Assembly: GCA_027924585.1 (NCBI GenBank)
Contig: BSBM01000123.1
Coordinates: 15,640,001-15,704,000 of the forward strand
Direction: 5' to 3'
From: Larix kaempferi
Lineage: Eukaryota > Streptophyta > Pinopsida > Pinales > Pinaceae
DNA length: 64,000 nucleotides
Every line of letters starts with the position of its first letter. Positions within the stretch are counted from its first letter, which is position 1. The translations under genes were made by a program, and so were the position numbers. The notes below the pieces were generated by a model. That model saw nothing but the letters and a program-made list of their open reading frames with translations, was not told the origin of the DNA and searched no databases. Of this stretch, positions 44,581 through 55,539 are shown in pieces.

Positions 44581-47500
44581 CACAATCTCTAGCTGTTTGT
44601 GGTGGATATCCCAATAGGGACGGTAGAGGATACAACTAGGAGTGTGTAACCGGCAATAGCCAGGTCCTTCGCTCAAATGAACGGAAGTCACGCCGGACAA
44701 GGCTACTGTCACTTTAGACGAGGTACTTGGCCAAGTCAAAGGGGAGACCCTGCTCAACCAGTGATGGTTGAGAGACAACAAATACATCCAAACACATAAA
44801 GATGAGAGATGAAAGCAAGGGATGAGAGTAGATGAGCTCCTATGATTGATTTCAGCCAATGAGTGGACACAAGTAATAAAATAAGCATGATGAGATAAGT
44901 GACCAGCAATCAGAAACAGTTAAATACTATGATTATAACAAGAGATTATATGGCTGAAATTATTAGGGAGCTGAAATGAAATAGAAGTGATGCTATGATG
45001 AGCTACCCAGGAAAATGGTTAAGTAATGAGTCAAATGGACCTAGGGCGGCAAGAAAATGACGTTTATGATCACTTCTAGATGACGGCACTTGATTTCCTA
45101 AGGTAAAATGACAATAGAAATCCAAATCAGAAGTACCCAAAATCCCAAATCAACCCAATCAAGCAGCAAGAGAAAAACACCCAAGAGGGGCGTTTTTGCC
45201 AGGTGGACCAGTGCTAAAATTACGGGCAAATGGAGTCTAAAAACTTTGAAACTTGATTCCCTAAGATAAGATAGTGTTCCAAGCTGAAATCAAGAATACC
45301 CACAACCCAAAAGTTAACCCAACAGTGAAATTGGCTGAAATGCCCAAGGAGGGCGAATTCAACAAGTGACCAGCTCCTGTCTCTAAGGGTAAACGGGGTC
45401 AGATTCGAATGAAACTCGGGATATAGGATTTTAGGCATAAATCATTACTGGGTTTTTAATTAAAACAAATTCCTACGGTGAAAACTAATATTTTGTATTT
45501 TTAGGGTTTTTTAAGTGAGTTTTCTGCTCAACACACACATATTCAAATTTAAAATGTTAGAGACCAGAAAGAACAACCTACTTGAGAGTGAATGAACGGA
45601 TGAGATTGTCGAAGACTAGCTCTCCAAACTCAGTTGTCGAGCAGCAGCGTGTTCCCTTTGAGTTCTAAGCTTCCAGTGGCCAAATTCGCCCTAGGTACCT
45701 ACCACAAACAAGACTAAGTCAGTGATGCAGCAAATAATAAGAGAAACTAGCAAGTAAAATGACTAAAATGAGGGAATTGAAAGGCTGAAAATGCAATAAC
45801 AACTCCCTTGTTAAAACACTGAAGAATATGAGCAGTTGGGGAATTCCCACTCCCAAAATTGCGCCCTCCTCCAGCTGAGCTCTTCACCTGCAAGTCGAAT
45901 GGCCAAGGACAATGTGGAAACAATACACTAGCAACTCAACAAGGCTATGGAAAACTAGATATCAGTCAAGCAACACACATCTATCCATAAACTCTCAAGA
46001 AATTGTGGAAGAATGGCTCTATATCATCAAAAACTCAAGTGTACAAATGTGCCAAGAGGCTGCAATGGAGGTGAGTCCATTCTCTTATAGAGATGGCTCA
46101 CTCTCTAGCTAAGTTTCCCCCCAAAATGGAGGGTTGAGATCATCTCCCCATCCACAAAATCGAATGGTGGAGATCACTCAATGAGGGGGGTGTGAATTGC
46201 CCCAAGGAGAAGCGCACTAGTGGATGAGAGGGACCATGTGGGGTCCATACAATATATGAAGTGGTGTTGGGGGGTTTCTATAGTATGGTTTATCCCCCCA
46301 ACACAATACATTAAGGCTCAATACATAAAACATACACCAAGTCGAATTCCCCTAGTGGAGAAAAACGCCCCCCTATGGGCAAACTCGTCCTCCATGGTGA
46401 GCTGGGCAAGTGAGGGCCCCACAAACATGAAATGTAATGTCAAAACATACCAAAATTACCTTATGATTTACCTTTACCCATGCCAGCCATTGATTTTGCC
46501 ATTTCACTATAGTTTCCTTAGTCAAAATTATGATTTCCATGTATTTTATGCTGGTTTATATGGCTAAAGATGAAAATTGGGCTTTTGACCCACTTTTATT
46601 GCCCGGATTGCCGAACCGACTGCTACAATGTGATCATGAACCCCAAAAGTAGTAGGGATGGCCACTCGAACAATCCCGATCCATCACTTTGGCATTATTT
46701 GCCCCAAATCCATGATTTTTAATTAAAACAGGTCAAAGTTAACCAATAATAATTAAAAATCTCTCAAATGGCTCAATGTTTTGCAATTCCGTCAGTTGCA
46801 TGCTTATATGGAACCCCTATAGATAATAAATGATCGAAATCGAAATTCCGATCACAACATTTTTCCGGGCCCATTTTTGGCCTAGTCAACCCAGTTTGAC
46901 TAAGTCAAATCTGGTCAACTATAGTGCTAGTTGAAACCTGTATGCAAGCATGAAATGATAAGGCTCAATTAAACAAGTTAGTACATTACTAAGCAATAAA
47001 TGATATCATGGTGATCAAAAAATATATTAAATCCCGAAATAGTACAAGGCCCTGGTGAAGTGGGCCCACCACCTCCAAAAGACTAGGATGCTATACACCT
47101 CCATAGAATTGACCACCTTGCTGACTCTAGGTGATGTGGACAACATGGTAAAAGATATGGGAAGACAAGGATAAGGATCATGTGACCACTAAGACAACTC
47201 GGGAAAGCGGGGTCCACTGAGGTAAGTATGCCATGACAAAACACAGGGAAGGGCGGTGCCTCACAAATGGGTATAGTGCAGGGAAACCACCACTAGTCAT
47301 CTAACAAGTATCTCACAACTCACATCCATATCCGAAGACTCCGTGAGGTTCTTTTCTAGAGCCGCCAAACTAGGTGTCCGGCAAATCGTAACTTGAGGCT
47401 CTAGGGGGCAATCTTGAGCTTGTCCCTTGCTCCTTCTCACCTCCTTGTCCCGCAGGACTAGGTGAGGAATAACCACTACAAATGCTGACATGTATAGCTG

Positions 47501-47640
47501 ACCAGAATCCATGTGTGTTGATAAACACATTGCATGGATTTTACAATGAGTATTGCATGTATGACCTTTGCATGTATGAGTATTGCATGACCTGTCATCA
47601 TTCAGTGACTGCATACAAAAGTGACCTTTTGCATGCACCG
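44581..47640. other. No recognised gene; unassigned repeats
   Basis: Two loosely similar blocks lie at about 45050-45210 and 45240-45370 (both have the ...CCCAAGA/GGGGGCG pattern), which may be diverged tandem repeats. 46264-46304 is a strong inverted repeat. The rest shows no coding motif or known terminus. Confidence 0.45.
46264..46304. repeat. 11-bp perfect inverted repeat with 19-base loop
   Basis: GTGTTGGGGGG at 46264-46274 and CCCCCCAACAC at 46294-46304. It would form a GC-rich hairpin in DNA or RNA. No gene is adjacent. Confidence 0.85.
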
Positions 47641-48593
47641 GGAATTAGGGTTTTGGCAAACCTAATTCATCGGTGAGATTATTTATAGAGGCAGGGGGTC
47701 CCCAGATGAGGTTACTCAGTTGTATCATCAGAGAGAGATACTACCAGAGTGAGGAAGACGTAGCAGTCCATGTGGGGTGACTTTCTGAGATAGAGAGGAG
47801 TTGTTGCAGGAGCTAGGAAGGTCAGATCTGAGAGAGATCAGTGACCTTCAGTTCCAGTGAAACCAGACACTCATTCATGTGAGTTGAGAGAGCTCCACAT
47901 GGTGATTACTGATTAGATTGGAGGAGACCGAGTTCTCTTGGAGGAGGATGTTTTTCCTGAGGGAGAAGAAGCTCATTGTGAGCTGGATTGACTGATTAGG
48001 AGTCAGTGACTTCCAGGATAGCCTTGTCTCAATATTTCAGGAAGGTTAGGGGTGATCAGAGCTTAGATCTGTTGAGATCCGAAGCAGTACGAGCATTTGA
48101 CATCTAGAGGGGAGGGCGCACTTGTGCATGCAGAGGAGGTCGATTTCATCAGTGGGAAGTCTTCAGAGCAAGCAGATCAGAGCAAAGAGATCTAGAGACG
48201 GAAGATCTATCAAAGGCACCATCAAAGCATTCAGATCTAGATTGGCAGTTAGGGCAAACTTCTTCAGTGCATGCATCAGCTGGATGCATGCAAATTAGAG
48301 TTTGTCCTGTTCAGAGGGATTGAGTTACCGGCTGAGGTAATTCTATATTGTACTGTATTTTATACTTCTAATCGAGAGAGAAGATAGCCCCATAGTTAGC
48401 TGGTTTTTCCCAAAAGGGTTCCAGGGTATATCTATTGTCTATGTGGTTGATTGCATTTATGTTCAGTTGGTAAATGCATATCTAGTTGTTTGAGTTTATT
48501 TCTTTATGAGCATATATTGATTTAGAGACTCATACCACTTGAGATCTCAGGGCGATCTAGAGGGAGTAGTGATCTCTAGATCTAATATATTTA
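47640..48593 (+). repeat. LTR-like R-U5 segment
   Basis: TTATTTATAGAGGC (about 47680) resembles a promoter. About 700 bp further, GCTGGTTTTTCCCAAAAGGG (about 48400) resembles the R-U5 phrase in Copia LTRs (compare GGGTTTTCTCCCATTTGGG in Copia-1). The end is not defined, and it abuts the truncated Gypsy LTR at 48594. Purine-rich GA repeats fill 47740-48200. Confidence 0.4.
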
Positions 48594-49550
48594 CACCCTC
48601 TAACAGTCACTCAAATTATCTCTGCAATAGACTGATATGTAGTTGGTGATTCATGGCCAAGGGAGTTAGGGTATTATCCTCACGATAGATGCCTTGTTTG
48701 ACTGTCCTGTAGCTGCCAAAAAGGTGCCACAGTTTCCACAGGAATACACGCCTTCCCAACAGCTGCACATGCCCAGTTAGTGGTTGACGTGATTAAGGAT
48801 TTGTTGGTTGTCTCAGTAGATAGTTTGCTTGACCCTCTCATGTGAATCTGGACCCTTCAATATTCACAACTTCCTTCCATCTGTTAGCAACGTTAAGAAG
48901 GTGATCTCTAACCCCAATAGATAAAGATTGTGCCCTAGCTTAATAAAGGAGGTACCTGCCCCACAGTTTATTAATATGCCTCTGCTTTGCACAGGAAACC
49001 TTATAAAGATGTGCCTTCCTCTCTTGAATAGTACCCACGGTTCAAGCACGTGTAGATGATATTGTTGCCCTTCATAAGGAGAATGCGCCCTTGGTAAATG
49101 CCCTCCTGTAATAAAAGATTGTTGCCATGATCGATGAACAAGTGCGCCCTCCTAAATATGTAATTGGAGAAGGCGTAGGATCTTTGCAAGAAGCACAATA
49201 GTGCTCCAATTCTTGAAATGCTATGATAAACCTGTATGATTTACCTCTGAAGTGACTAGGGCAGATAGATTTCATTGCCGAAATACACTTGTTGGCTAAG
49301 GTAGTGTGCCCTAAACCCTAAATGGCTCTCAAAGCTCTTAACATGAATCTCAATGATCAATAATAACAATGGATACAGAGTAACTCACTTTATCTTTCTT
49401 TTATAACTTTGACATTGCATGCCCTAAATTTTGTATACCTAAGGTCCTAAGTCACTTTTCTCTTCTATTTTTCAGTTGAGTTGCATGCATCTTGAGCTAT
49501 GGCTCGCATGCTCTGCATGTCATTTGTTCCAGTTTAGTCAAAACGGAACA
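48594..49550 (-). repeat. Truncated 3' LTR of minus-strand Gypsy
   Basis: Aligns with 57848-58845 from CCCTCTAA to AACA. The other part of the LTR (counterpart of 57183-57847) is absent, replaced by unrelated sequence left of 48594. Only small gaps separate the copies, for example a GGCTTGTAAAGCA stretch (about 58305) and a TTTTGCATGCAT stretch (about 58759) found only in the right LTR. Confidence 0.8.
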
Positions 49551-49600
49551 TTATAGTCCTCCCTCGCCAAGATTTCTTGTCCTCAAGCAATACCAATGCA
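49551..49600 (-). other. Purine tract and pol end of minus-strand Gypsy
   Basis: In element sense the sequence reads TTGCTTGAGGACAAG, then GGCGAGGGAGGACTATAA up to the LTR start TGTTCC. Both the GAGGACAAG phrase near the pol end and the purine run are usual for plant Gypsy 3' ends. The second copy is at 58846-58895. Confidence 0.7.
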
Positions 49601-50122
49601 ACTCCCCAATCCATCAAGTTGAAACCAACTGAATTCAGGGATGATCCTAGGGTCCCAGATCATCCTAGGAGATCTCTAGCACCCTCTCCTCAAGGTACTA
49701 TCTTGCGAGGTACCATCACAAGAGATATCTTGAAAGCATCCTGTAAGTAGAGTAATCAACCACAGTGGGAACTCGGCCAGCTCCTCAGAAAATACCTTTA
49801 CTAAAGTCTCAATTCCATGTACCTACAAATAAATGAGGTTCCTCTCATCTCTAGCAACCACTGAACTGCTAGTCACTATAATCCCAGGGTCCCCAATCAA
49901 TATGAGAATGGAGGAGTACATACTGCATCCACCGCTACCCTGTGTAGTATCCCTACAAGGAGCATCCTGTAGACTCCAAACCAGTGTTGTATTGTCCACT
50001 ATTGCAATTCCCGGATCCCAGGATAACCTCAAGAAGAATCCATTGTGTTGATGTTGTGCCCCTCTGCTCATAACCATCCAACTATCATGTCATGCCTGCA
50101 CCCTCGGCAAACCTGTGATGTA

Positions 50123-50130
50123 CTCCAGCC
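50123..50130. repeat. Left target duplication of the hAT-like insert (CTCCAGCC)
   Basis: Matches the right flank CTCTAACC (50938-50945) at six of eight positions. The uninterrupted copy of the host element at 59417-59424 reads CTCTAACC, so the left copy has two transitions. Confidence 0.75.
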
Positions 50131-50937
50131 GAGTATTGCAAACATCGGTGCGGCGAAAAAATCGGCAAGGTCCAGGAAACATCGTTTCGGGATATCTCGG
50201 CAGCACATCGGAAAACATCGGCAATAAATCGGCAAACTTAAAAAAAATACAAAAATATTCATTTTTTTCAATTTTTTAAACATCTAAAGCAACAATAACA
50301 TCAAATAAACACATTGCCACATGAATATTATGAAAACGGATATCTAAGATATATAAAAATTAAAATGTCTAGAGATACATCACACATCAAAAATGGATCA
50401 TGTCCTAAATCCTAACTCTCGAGTCATCAAAAAAATAACAACTGTATCCCTTGATCATCATGAGTCAATAATAATAATAAATTAAATTAATTAGTTCGAC
50501 TAGGATATTGAATGCTCTACAAGGGAGGATTAATTAATGTTGTAAGAATGCTCTGAAATTAATTAATTAATGCCATAAGAATGCACTAAAATTAATTAAT
50601 TAATGTTGTAAGAAATAAAAATGCTCTGAAATTAATTAATTAGTGACGTAAGAAATAAAAATGCTTTGAAATTAATTAATTAGTGTTATAAGAATGCTCT
50701 GCAAGGGAAAATTTCATAATAGGCTTCTCACACTCCACCCTCCACAAAGTCAAAATCACCTTTAGAAAAAATTGGGAAAAAATCGGCAATATCTCGAGAT
50801 AAATCGGAAAAAAATCAGTAAAATCTCAGAAAAAATCGACCCGATTTTTTAGGCAATTTTTGAAAAAAAATCGACAAGCAGAAAAAATTGCGATTTCTCG
50901 GCACATTGCGATTTCTCGATCGATGTTTGCAACACTG
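50131..50937. mobile_element. hAT-like non-autonomous DNA transposon (807 bp)
   Basis: The ends are GAGTATTGCAAACATCG and, on the other strand, CAGTGTTGCAAACATCG, 15 of 17 matching. CAGTGTTGC-type ends and an 8-bp duplication are marks of hAT elements. The homologous host sequence at 59411-59430 has no insert, which proves the borders. The inside is rich in AAATCGGCAA words on both flanks and has an AT-rich minisatellite. No transposase is present. Confidence 0.85.
50530..50706. repeat. Minisatellite inside the hAT-like element
   Basis: Five irregular units of AATGCTCTGAAATTAATTAA plus TTAATGTTGTAAG, 33 to 41 bp, some with an added AAATAAA. The ATTAATTAATTA cores are palindromic. Confidence 0.75.
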
Positions 50938-51953
50938 CTCTAACCAAATGCTTTCCCATTCCTGCCCAGAAATGGTAAAGTCACCAGGGCCCCATACTGT
51001 TCTATAAGGTGTGAAACAATCTCTACACATCTCCTCGGTCTGCCAATTGCTAGCATAAGACTCCATCTGTCGGTCCCTAAAGGACCAAGCAACCTTAAGC
51101 TGCACAAACTCCTCAAAAGACAAATACTCTACACACCCCAGCCAAAGCATCTTAAGAGTGAACTCTAGAAAATGAAGACTGGTTGTCTTATTTGTATCGG
51201 ATCCCCGGTCAGACTGGATTATGAATACCAGGAAAGAAAGTATGCTCTACCATAAAGAAATCTCAACCTCTCCTCCACTGGCATCCCCTAAATATAGCGG
51301 ATCAATCACCCTCACAGCTCTATCGATCACCTCTATTATCTGAAACAATCCATCGTGCAAATGAATGCCTACATCCCACCACCAAACCCCACTCCAACAA
51401 ACTACTGCCATACCATGCTGATAGTCATCGGAGTCTCACTGTAATCCTCTGGTAGAAACCAAGTACTAAAAACTGACTCCGCTCTTGTTATTCTACTCAG
51501 CTCCCACCAAACTACATCTATACATCTGCTCACCCCCATACTATCAAGGTTCTCAAGCAATCCATGGGATCTAAGAGACTCCCTGGGGTGTAGCTCCACC
51601 ACCTATGGTGTCTCATACTCATGCAACCACTGAGAATGCCATGCCCAACGTGAATCACGCACAGCCCTCGTGACTCTCTCCCTAAGTAAGGACTCAAGGT
51701 CGACACTGGTGCAATCTTTATGGGAGATGATGTCCCCTCCTACTATGTCAGTTGCGTTCCTCGTGAACCAATCTAATACCATCCCTGCAATGTCAATCCT
51801 ACCATACATCTCTGATGGACCTATGCTGTGAGGTGTTGACACATCCTCTCTACTCTATCCTGAGACGAGGGTGGTCTGCCATATTTTGACTAGATAATAC
51901 TACTCTGAATCATGCGACTGGAAAGTCAAACACTCCCTCAGTGTCTCGTCATA

Positions 51954-52444
51954 TCATACTTGAGATCCTTCCAAGAGAATCTCTCTCTAATCTGTTGACA
52001 AGTCCTAAGGTGTCTTTCTAAATGTGTCTCATGTATAGTTCTCAGGATCTCGGTCCTAAGTGCAGACTCTTAGGCGAGGTATATGGTGTCTCTATAGTAG
52101 ATGATGTCGTCCACTACCTTGTACTGGCCATTCTGGATGCGCCCATCCATCAACTCACATGCGAGGAAATCCTTGGAATATTCCACCAAATGGTGGGACT
52201 TCCAATCAAGGATAATCATAGTGAGCCAATCCCACATGTCCTTATCCAAGTCCTCTGTGTCAGATCTCTTCTCAGTCACCTGCAACTCTGAGTGCTCCTT
52301 GTGCAGAATACCAAACTCCAAATTCTCCTCGTGCAATATCATCGCCGGAGGCTGTCCTCTCAAATCATGATTAGCACTCCTAGCCTCATGTGATACTATT
52401 GTCATGTATCCTGTGTGTGTTACAGTATGCTCACGTGCACTCAC
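51954..52444 (-). pseudogene. Integrase N-terminal remnant of minus-strand Gypsy
   Basis: In element sense, ACELMDGRIQNGQYKVVDD and IIYYRDTIYLA correspond to the linker between RNase H and integrase in plant Gypsy Pol. After a TAA at about 52070 comes LRTEILRTIHETHLERHL and CQQIRERFSWKDLKYD, the His part of the H2C2 zinc-binding domain (relatives have RQIRERFSWKGLK). The Cys pair and the catalytic core do not follow. RT and RNase H do not precede it; only the SHEARSANHDLRGQPPAMIL and DMWDWLTMIILDWKSHHLVE parts do. Confidence 0.65.
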
Positions 52445-53037
52445 TCTGCTGGTGTCATCTGAACCAGGATCCCATGCATCTGTACTATCCTCATCCCGGA
52501 AAATATGGCGTGTGTCTATGTCACTATTGGATGGTCCCTAGAGCATGTCTCCCATCAACACATCTACCACTCCATGGGGAGCCATCAATGGCCCCTCCAC
52601 AAGAGGTGAATCATAACCTCCATCCGGCCTAGCATGTATAGAGTCAATCCTCTCTGAGTCATGCCTCTCCGCATGTATCTTGCCTGTCATAAATGTTGGG
52701 ACTCCTGTTGTGGATGATGAAGAGTGTACCAACTCCAACTCACCACACGGCCTGTCCTCAATCAATCCATCAACTGTGTTGGTGTCACTAAACTCAAAAG
52801 ATAGCTCTAATGCTAACTCTTCATGCACATCCTCATCATGTACTGTCAACTCAAAGTCAAGCTTACCATCAACTTGTGTACTACATGCTCATTTTTCTCC
52901 ACCTCCTCTTCAATCTTGTAGACATCTGGAAGTGTTATGTGTTCCTCGATTGTAGATGCATGGAGATATTCATCTTTAGGTTTGCCATATGTGTGACTAG
53001 GTGTCCAATTATCCTAACATGCAAAACAAGGATCTTT
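52445..53037 (-). pseudogene. Gag C-terminal part of minus-strand Gypsy
   Basis: Beside Copia-2 the frame reads KDPCFAC (Cys codons at 53028-53026 and 53019-53017), a TAG, DNWTPSHTYGKPK: a Gypsy zinc knuckle of the C-X2-C-X3-W-X3-H-X-C type with the last Cys changed to Tyr. It continues EYLHASTIEEHITLPDVY, KIEEEVEKNEHVVHKLMV, and then an acidic frame (52849-52538) with VHEELALELSFEFSDTNTVD. The latter may be a linker; no protease active site (D-S/T-G) was found. Confidence 0.6.
53034..53037. repeat. Left target duplication of Copia-2 (CTTT)
   Basis: CTTT (or CTTTT with one T lost in the run at the LTR start) precedes TGTTGG at 53038. 56821-56825 reads CTTTT after the second LTR. Joining the two sides of the Gypsy gag over one CTTTT gives an uninterrupted frame (NNQLRTKDPCFAC). 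Confidence 0.78.
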
Positions 53038-53594
53038 TGTTGGATTTTGTACAACTTCGGAAGATATTATTCATTATATTTTATTGTACTTTCATTGTAC
53101 TTGTTTATACCTCCTAAAAGGAGAAGAACTTTATGTAATCAATTATGTAAACACATGAAAGAATCAATGTAAGCCTTGGGGTGCAAAAGAAACAAATAAA
53201 AAGATTAAATATAAATTATTTATTGCCCCCAGGTGAAGTCGGCCCCATAAGGGAATTTTCCTGTTTGCACTTGTATAAATAAGAGGCTCGTGCACCTCAT
53301 TAGCTCATTGACTCACTTAGGAAGTGCGCATCACTTGGAGGAGGAGATTTCCGCATCACTTGAAGAAGAAGGTTTATTGGGGGCTTCTACTTGTGAAAGA
53401 TACTTTCACATTCTTTCTCTTTCTTCATTTGTACTTTGATCTCAGAATTATCATCTCTCTATGAAGGTTGCTGGGTTTTCTCCCATTTGGGTTTCCCAGG
53501 GTAAACTCTCAGTTGTTGTTTTGTGCTTTGTCTTACTTCTAGTGATCTTGGTAATGCATTTATGTTTTATGCTATGAATGTATGAAATTTAACA
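53038..53594 (+). repeat. 5' LTR of Copia-2 (557 bp)
   Basis: TGTTGGATTTTG...AATTTAACA with TATA box TATAAATAA at 53274-53282. The 3' LTR lacks 12 bp (TCAATTATGTAA, between TATGTAA repeats), which points to slippage. Confidence 0.92.
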
Positions 53595-53607
53595 TGGTAT
53601 CAAAGCC
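53595..53607 (+). other. Primer-binding site of Copia-2
   Basis: TGGTATCAAAGCC directly after the LTR; one base differs from the initiator-Met consensus. Confidence 0.88.
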
Positions 53608-53983
53608 ATTCTAGAAGAAGCCATTGTCAAAGCATTGTCGGAACCCTGTCGAAATTAGGGTTTCATCTTGTGAAGCCTTCACCCATTACTTTGAAGGAAA
53701 AGAGCCATAGGAATTTCACTTTTGGCTAGACTAATCCATTGGTGAAGACGGAAATCAATTCTGAGAACTTTCAATTTTTGACCTAACTTTGTGGCTGCAA
53801 CAAAATTAGGGTTTCAATTTTAACTCATTTCTCTCCACAAATTTGGACCAGCCCACCCTCTATTCAACTCTCCTTGGCAAGGCGAATTTATCTGTGGGTT
53901 CGGTTTTTCAAATTATTAACTTTCATTTTTGACCTAGCTCCTGCTAGGGTTTCTGAACCAAATCTGCAATCAAGATGATTGGG

Positions 53984-55225
53984 ATGAAGATTGAAGATCG
54001 TTTGGAAGGAGCCTCCAATTTTATCTCCTGGAAGTCTAGGGTTCTTCTACTCCTAGAAGAAAATGATCTCTTGCTATATGTAAATGAGAAGGTCCCTGAA
54101 CCTGAACCAGAAGTCGAAGAGGATAAATCTTGATGGAGGAAGAATGATGCAAAAGCAAGAAGGATTCTTGTGGATTCAATGAGAGACCATTTGGTTCCTC
54201 AAATCTCAGGAAAGAAGAATGCTAGGAAAATGTTCAAGACCATTATGAAGCTGTTTGAACACACTAGCCTAAATGTATCCATGACTTTGAGAAACCAACT
54301 CTCAAATATGAAGATAACAAAGTCAGAATCCATTGCCTCATACTTTATGAGGATCGCAGAACTTAGAGACAAGCTCAACACCAGTGGAGATCCTATCGGC
54401 CATAAAGAGCTTGTCCTCCACACTTTAAATGGTCTTCCACCATCATGGGAGTCCTTTATCCAAAGCATAAGTGGTAGATCCAAACTACCAAAGTTTGATA
54501 AGCTTTGGGCATATAGCTCTCAGGAGGAGACCAACATTGCAGCACGTCAAAGACTCCATGGCCATGGCACTCAACCTGAGGAGAATCAAGCTTTTGTTTC
54601 TCATGCCACGAAGGGTAAGGGAAAAGGTAGGAAGTTCCATAAACTCAAGCACCAAGATAGGAGACCAAGTCCTCGCCCAGATCAAAAGGAGAAGAAGGAC
54701 ATATCTCAAGTTCAATGCACCATCGATATATTGAAGAGATTCGGAATGTTGGACTGCAAGTCCATGGCTACAACGATGGATGCAAATTGGAAGAAGTTGA
54801 GAGATTCTACTTCAGATTCTGATTTGTTTGATCCCACTATTTATCGCCAGTTGATTGGGTCATTGATGTATCTGACCAACACCAGACCAGATATATGTTT
54901 TGCTATGAATGCCCTCAGTCAGTTCATGTGCGAGCCGAGGCAGATTCACTGGATTGATGCAAAACATGTGCTCAGATACTTACGTGGCACTGTGGGATAT
55001 GGATTGAAGTATGCTTTAGATGGTGACCTAATATTGCAGGGATTTACAGACTCAGATTGGGTCGGATGTGTTGCAGATCAGAAGAGTACTTCTGGATGTT
55101 GCTTCAGTTGGGGTTCTGCAGTTATTTCCTGGTGCAGCAGGAAGCAGAACTCGGTAGCACTCAGTACTGCAGAGGCCGAGTACATGACTGCTCACAGCAA
55201 CTCGAGAAGCAGTTTGGCTTCGTAA
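53984..55225 (+). pseudogene. Copia-2 gag fused to RT tail and RNase H
   Basis: From the ATG at 53984 the gag frame reads IEDRLEGASNFISWKSRVLL and stops at TGA 54131-54133, where Copia-1 has CGA. From the next Met (54170) a frame of 351 codons remains open: gag to KKDISQVQC at about 54718, then directly TIDILKRFGMLDCKSM of the RT thumb, SLMYLTNTRPDICFAMNALS, and RNase H with FTDSDWVGCVADQKSTSGCC and NSVALSTAEAEYMTA. The gag knuckle, protease, integrase and YVDD are lost. A small deletion after EYMTA shifts the frame and ends it at 55223. The RNase H core residues up to here look intact, better than in Copia-1. Confidence 0.88.
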
Positions 55226-55516
55226 ACTCCTGGCAAGATTATTCAGGCCAGATTCCAGAGCCGGCCGTGATTCACTGTGATAACCAGAGCTGTGTGCAAA
55301 TGTCAATGAATCTTGTATAAGTCGAAGCATATCGAGATTCGATATCACTTCATTTGTGATATGGTGTAGAAAGGTGCGGTCGAGTTACAATACGTGGCGA
55401 CAAACGACCAGACTGCAAATGTTCTCACCAAGGCTCTTCCCAAGGTGAAGTTCGAATACTTTCGCGGAAGACTTGGAGTGGAAGAGAACGTATCCCTCCT
55501 TGATAGGGAAAGATGA
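55226..55516 (+). pseudogene. Copia-2 RNase H C-terminal part (out of frame)
   Basis: The third frames hold VIHCDNQSCVQM (last catalytic Asp of RNase H), then HIEIRYHFIC, DVLTKALP-like NVLTKALPK and EENVSLLDRER up to the TGA at 55514. A stretch of about 10 bp is missing after NLV (about 55316) and a TAG interrupts at about 55367. Confidence 0.8.
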
Positions 55517-55539
55517 CATTGAGATGCCTACCTTGCTTT

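Larger units (their letters stand above)
49601..51953 (-). pseudogene. Unrecognised coding-like region of the Gypsy (left copy)
   Basis: I do not recognise this product. Minus-strand frames join over about 1.5 kb after removing the hAT-like insert: a part with YGRIDIAGMVLDWFTRNATD and SRWAWHSQWLHEYETP (51842-51606), a part with SMGVSRCIDVVWWELSRITR (51602-51402), a part with FEEFVQLKVAWSFRDRQMES and PGDFTISGQEWESIWLE (51150-50940), and a part with WDPGIAIVDNTTLVWSL, APCRDTTQGSGGCSMYS and DERNLIYLQVHGIETLV (50120-49700). WDPG or DPGI phrases recur. A few stops and frameshifts break it. It lies where RT and the integrase core should be, so it may be a captured host sequence or a fast-changing element protein. 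Confidence 0.55.
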
